A DNA stretch of 64,000 bases from Kuschelorhynchus macadamiae (lineage: Eukaryota; Arthropoda; Insecta; Coleoptera; Curculionidae). The stretch is taken from NCBI GenBank assembly GCA_030620095.1, contig JAUTXW010001600.1:2314501-2378500 (forward strand), in the 5' to 3' direction. The translations under genes were made by a program, and so were the position numbers. The notes under the pieces were generated by a model that saw nothing but the letters and a program-made list of their open reading frames with translations, was not told where the DNA came from and made no database searches. This document shows positions 62,138 to 64,000 of this stretch, one piece after another; the first letter of the stretch is position 1; the number at the start of each line of letters is the position of its first letter.

Positions 62138-64000
62138 CAGGGCCGTAGCCAGAATTTTTTTTCGGGGGGGTTTGCTCAGAGACATAGACAGAATTTAATT
62201 TATGGGGGGGGAGGGAGGGTACATAAGCGCCGCAGGCGAAAATTTTTCGGGATGCCACGCCCATAATAATTATTTTTTTTACTTTTTTATGTTTTCTCGT
62301 TTGTTAGTTAAATAGTAAAACAAACGAATTAATATAATACAAAACTAAAAATTGTATGTTATGCGCTTTTTTAAAGTAAATTTCTGAAACGACCTATAAT
62401 AATAAGGTATGTATGTATCCCTATGGGTTTGCTGATCGAGGAATAATCAAGTATACAATAATGGTTGTATAAAACGTATTTATTAGTTCAAACATTTATA
62501 AGCGTTTATAAGGCTAAACTAAAGTGTTAAATTTAAACGACGGGCTTTTTCTACAAAAATATTAATTACTTCCTGATTGTTTATGTTTCTATATATACTC
62601 ATTAATGCTAAGTCAGACATTCTTTCTTGGCCAGAACTATTTCTTATATAACTTTTAAGGCGTTTCATTGTAGAAAAGGTACGCTCTGGGGTTGCAGTAG
62701 TCACAGGTAATGTACATAAGATTTTTATTAACTCGTAAACGTTAGGGAAAAACTTCTTATCGCACATATCTAATGTCTGTAAAGCGCTTTGTGGAATATC
62801 TTTAATTTGATTTTCCCATTTAGTCTGCCAAATTTTTATTTCCGATATGGCAACTTCTTTTTCAACAAACTTGCTATAAAAATCAATGGTTCTTTGCAGC
62901 TCCTCATCAACAAGTTCTTCAATATTTTTTAGGTTTTTTGGCAACAATTTATTTAAAGATTTAAATATTTCTTTATGCTTAAGAAATCTGCTATGGATTT
63001 GTGAAAGAAAATCGTCTATAAAGGGGATAGCTATAGCGATTCTGTAGTATTCTTCAGGAGTGTGAACACTTATGTTTATACGATTAATTTGCCTTTTATT
63101 AACTCTTGGGATGGTAACGACTTCATTCACTGACTCAAGCATGTTTGTGGCATTTTCAAAAATTCCATGGAAAAAAATGTCCATGTTCTCGCGATTTTTT
63201 TCGACTTGAAGTTCAACGTTTTCAATAAAAGCAAGAGCAGATGGCAAATCAATATCGACACTTTGGAGTATCTTACTGAGGTTTATTGTATAGCAAACAA
63301 AGATTCTGCCACACACAAACTAATAACAAATTCACTTGAAATTACACTTTTTAAAAAAGCAGAAGCTTTTGAAGATGTTTCCATATCCCTGGATTCAGAG
63401 AGATCTTCTAATATTTCTACAATCGTAGTATAAATTTCTTTAAACCTCATAAGAGCAGTGTGATTCTCCACCCATCGAGTTTCGCACATCGGTACTAGTC
63501 GCGACCAACTCGTCTTAGGATAACTTTGTTTAATCTTTTCCTGAAGTAAGGCAGTGCGCTTAGCGGAAAGTCTAAAGAAGTTACCAATTGATTTTATCGT
63601 CCCTATACAATTGCGGATACTTTGAACCTGGCAAGAATGACTTATAGCTAAATTAAGGGAGTGAGAGCTACAGTGTACATATAAAGCACAAGGGTATAAT
63701 TTTCTTATTTCGGCTTGAACACCACTAAAAGACCCAGACATGGCCGCTGCACCATCATAACCCTGACCAATCATCATACCGCAATCAAGTCCAAAAGTGC
63801 TAAGTGTTTGTAATATTAAATCAGATAATCCTTTTCCGGTTGCATCTTTAACGGGTACAAATCCCAAAAAATTTTCTTTAATAACGTGTTGATTTTTTTC
63901 ATTAATATCAATATATCTTATACACAAAGTCATTTGTTCTATCCTGGAGACATCAGTGGTTTCATCAGCTAGTATCGAAAAAAGACCCGATTTTGAAATA
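62138..64000 (-). mobile_element. hAT-B element, 3' part, runs off the window
   Basis: The left terminus starts CAGGGCCGTAGCCAGAATTT at 62138, a form common for hAT ends, with G-rich sequence just inside. The transposase gene lies on the minus strand from 62519 through the window end. The element is inserted in hAT-A. The eight bases outside, AATAGTCC (62130-62137), should recur after the other end beyond the window. Confidence 0.85.
62519..64000 (-). pseudogene. hAT transposase (ZMYM1-like), one frameshift, partial
   Basis: Reads from the window edge: SGLFSILADETTDVSRIEQM (first catalytic D near 63965), then FVPVKDATGKGLSDLIL and MMIGQGYDGAAAMSGSFSGV (second D), with VHCSSHSLNLAIS and MCETRWVENH following. 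A frameshift near 63295 passes to INLSKILQSVDIDLPSALAF. The C-terminal dimerisation domain follows: LPVTTATPERTFSTMKRLKS and MSDLALMSIYRN, ending at 62519. The E before RTFS is the third catalytic residue. Only one frame break is visible, so this is the best-preserved hAT gene here; the N-terminus lies outside the window. Confidence 0.9.

Overview
This 64-kb window is AT-rich eukaryotic DNA, and everything recognisable in it is transposable-element sequence or simple repeat. I found no host gene, tRNA, rRNA, operon-like layout or CRISPR array. The element mix (Transib, several Tc1/mariner-IS630 families, ZMYM1-like hAT, Crypton, Penelope-like and Jockey/CR1-like LINEs, long TA microsatellites, one GT-AG intron) fits an arthropod, most likely an insect. 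Species cannot be read from the sequence. Only one long transposase frame, at 27765-28799 on the minus strand, is unbroken. Nearly everything else is a relic with stops, frameshifts or deletions.

Layout: 0.2-2.1 kb holds a LINE relic beside a solo end of a CACTG-ended DNA transposon. From 2.1 to 8 kb there are fragments of a second Penelope-like family (PLE-2), a Tc1 relic, and a 224-bp head-to-head insertion of PLE-1 hammerhead-ribozyme ends with a 14-bp target duplication. From 9.6 to 11.2 kb there are duplicated noncoding blocks, and at 12.7-13.7 kb an antisense LINE. The 15.7-18.8 kb stretch is a decayed DD41D mariner-like element split by a PLE-1 fragment. The 20.63-24.41 kb stretch is a complete Transib (RAG1-like) transposon with 39-bp inverted ends, a CGACG target duplication and an interrupted transposase gene.

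The 25.6-29.9 kb stretch is a PLE-1 copy with an intact-ORF DD41D element nested in it (27052-29243, TA duplication). The 31.3-36.5 kb stretch has a GCCAT-rich dispersed repeat, a PLE-2 end with an intact-looking hammerhead, a LINE 3' end, and Crypton pieces split by a 2-kb hAT-type element (TSD CTTCTAAC). The 37.1-39.1 kb, 48.2-49.8 kb and 52.7-54.2 kb stretches carry three copies of one CACTG-ended ORF family (family U). The 39.5-42.8 kb stretch is a second Crypton invaded by an IS630/Tc1-mariner element with a very long D-to-E spacing. The 43.85-45.74 kb stretch is another DD41D element. The last 13 kb is mostly hAT: relics at 51.0 and 57.0 kb, a 1.46-kb deletion derivative with TSD AAAACTAT, and one hAT nested in another at 62138.

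Three patterns deserve follow-up. (1) Mariner-group elements of three families carry the 5' end of their transposase gene inside long terminal inverted repeats, so each copy holds it twice, head-on. (2) Hammerhead ribozyme motifs in every grade of decay mark the ends of two Penelope-like families. (3) The Transib copy keeps the RAG1-type DDE and zinc-binding residues together with RSS-like ends.
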